37,352 nt of DNA from NCBI GenBank assembly GCA_945861635.1, contig CAMAWH010000048.1, positions 1 through 37,352 on the forward strand. Direction: 5' to 3'. Below, in pieces: positions 37,253 to 37,352 of the stretch (the stretch's first letter is position 1; every line of letters begins with the position of its first letter). The notes beneath the pieces are model-generated. The model searched no databases, was not told the DNA's origin, and saw nothing but the letters and a program-made list of their open reading frames with translations. A program made the position numbers and the translations under genes. Source of the DNA: Klebsiella pneumoniae. GTDB lineage: Bacteria > Myxococcota_A > UBA796 > SXON01.

Positions 37253-37352
37253 TACAATAGATAGCGTTTGCGGCAGGTAATCTGCCAGCGTGCACCTTGG
37301 GCGGCGATGGCGCGGATCGGGGTCGGGTCGCAGCCGGGTCGCAGTTTGGCGG

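Overview
The window is high-GC bacterial chromosome, most likely from a deltaproteobacterial lineage close to Myxococcota. The signs are many lipoproteins with acidic Asp/Thr/Gly linkers after the lipobox, two proteins with MopE-like Asp-rich/Cys metal-binding repeats, a secreted HEFNH metalloprotease with a MYXO-CTERM-like tail, a fused B12-dependent mutase, and FHA and kinase-like proteins. Assignments are from reading motifs; no database search was possible.

Left part (1-8778). A decayed FAD oxidoreductase and an Ig-repeat lipoprotein precede a tight leftward operon: icmF (coenzyme-B12-dependent isobutyryl-CoA mutase with its GTPase chaperone), a membrane-anchored pseudokinase, a LACTB2-like metallo-beta-lactamase-fold hydrolase and bioD. 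Three of these genes are joined by 4-base GTGA overlaps. A TerB-like/FHA protein is divergent from icmF.

Centre (8766-19576). This is the most interesting part: a leftward, almost gap-free run of eight genes behind a clear cobalamin riboswitch (19455-19576). Order: TonB-dependent receptor, beta-propeller lipoprotein, small Cys-rich lipoprotein, second propeller lipoprotein, a lipoprotein ectodomain fused to an ECF S-component-like membrane domain, a single-chain ECF A-A-T energising protein, a third propeller lipoprotein, and an unknown protein. I read it as a complete B12 (or corrinoid) uptake route with no BtuC/BtuD/BtuF-type component: receptor and BtuG-like surface propellers at the outer membrane, a tethered periplasmic domain, and an ECF importer in the inner membrane. 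The B12 user icmF lies just beyond it.

19850-24750 holds envelope proteins of unknown role (coiled-coil membrane protein, MopE-type lipoproteins, one with a huge Gly-rich tail) and an orphan soluble histidine kinase.

24821-32740 is a lipoate/2-oxoacid dehydrogenase neighbourhood: lipA, a short E1-beta-like protein, E2, a short E1-alpha-like protein that has lost its TPP-Mg motif, a TSUP permease, then a decayed patch (gene remnants, a frameshifted REP-associated transposase with two 49-bp REP-like repeats, another broken gene), and lpdA. lipB is further right. 32745-37252 holds the metalloprotease, tmk (with an altered P-loop), lipB, serS, two tRNA-Ser genes directly behind serS, and tRNA-Arg. 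I see nothing in 1-111 or 37253-37352.
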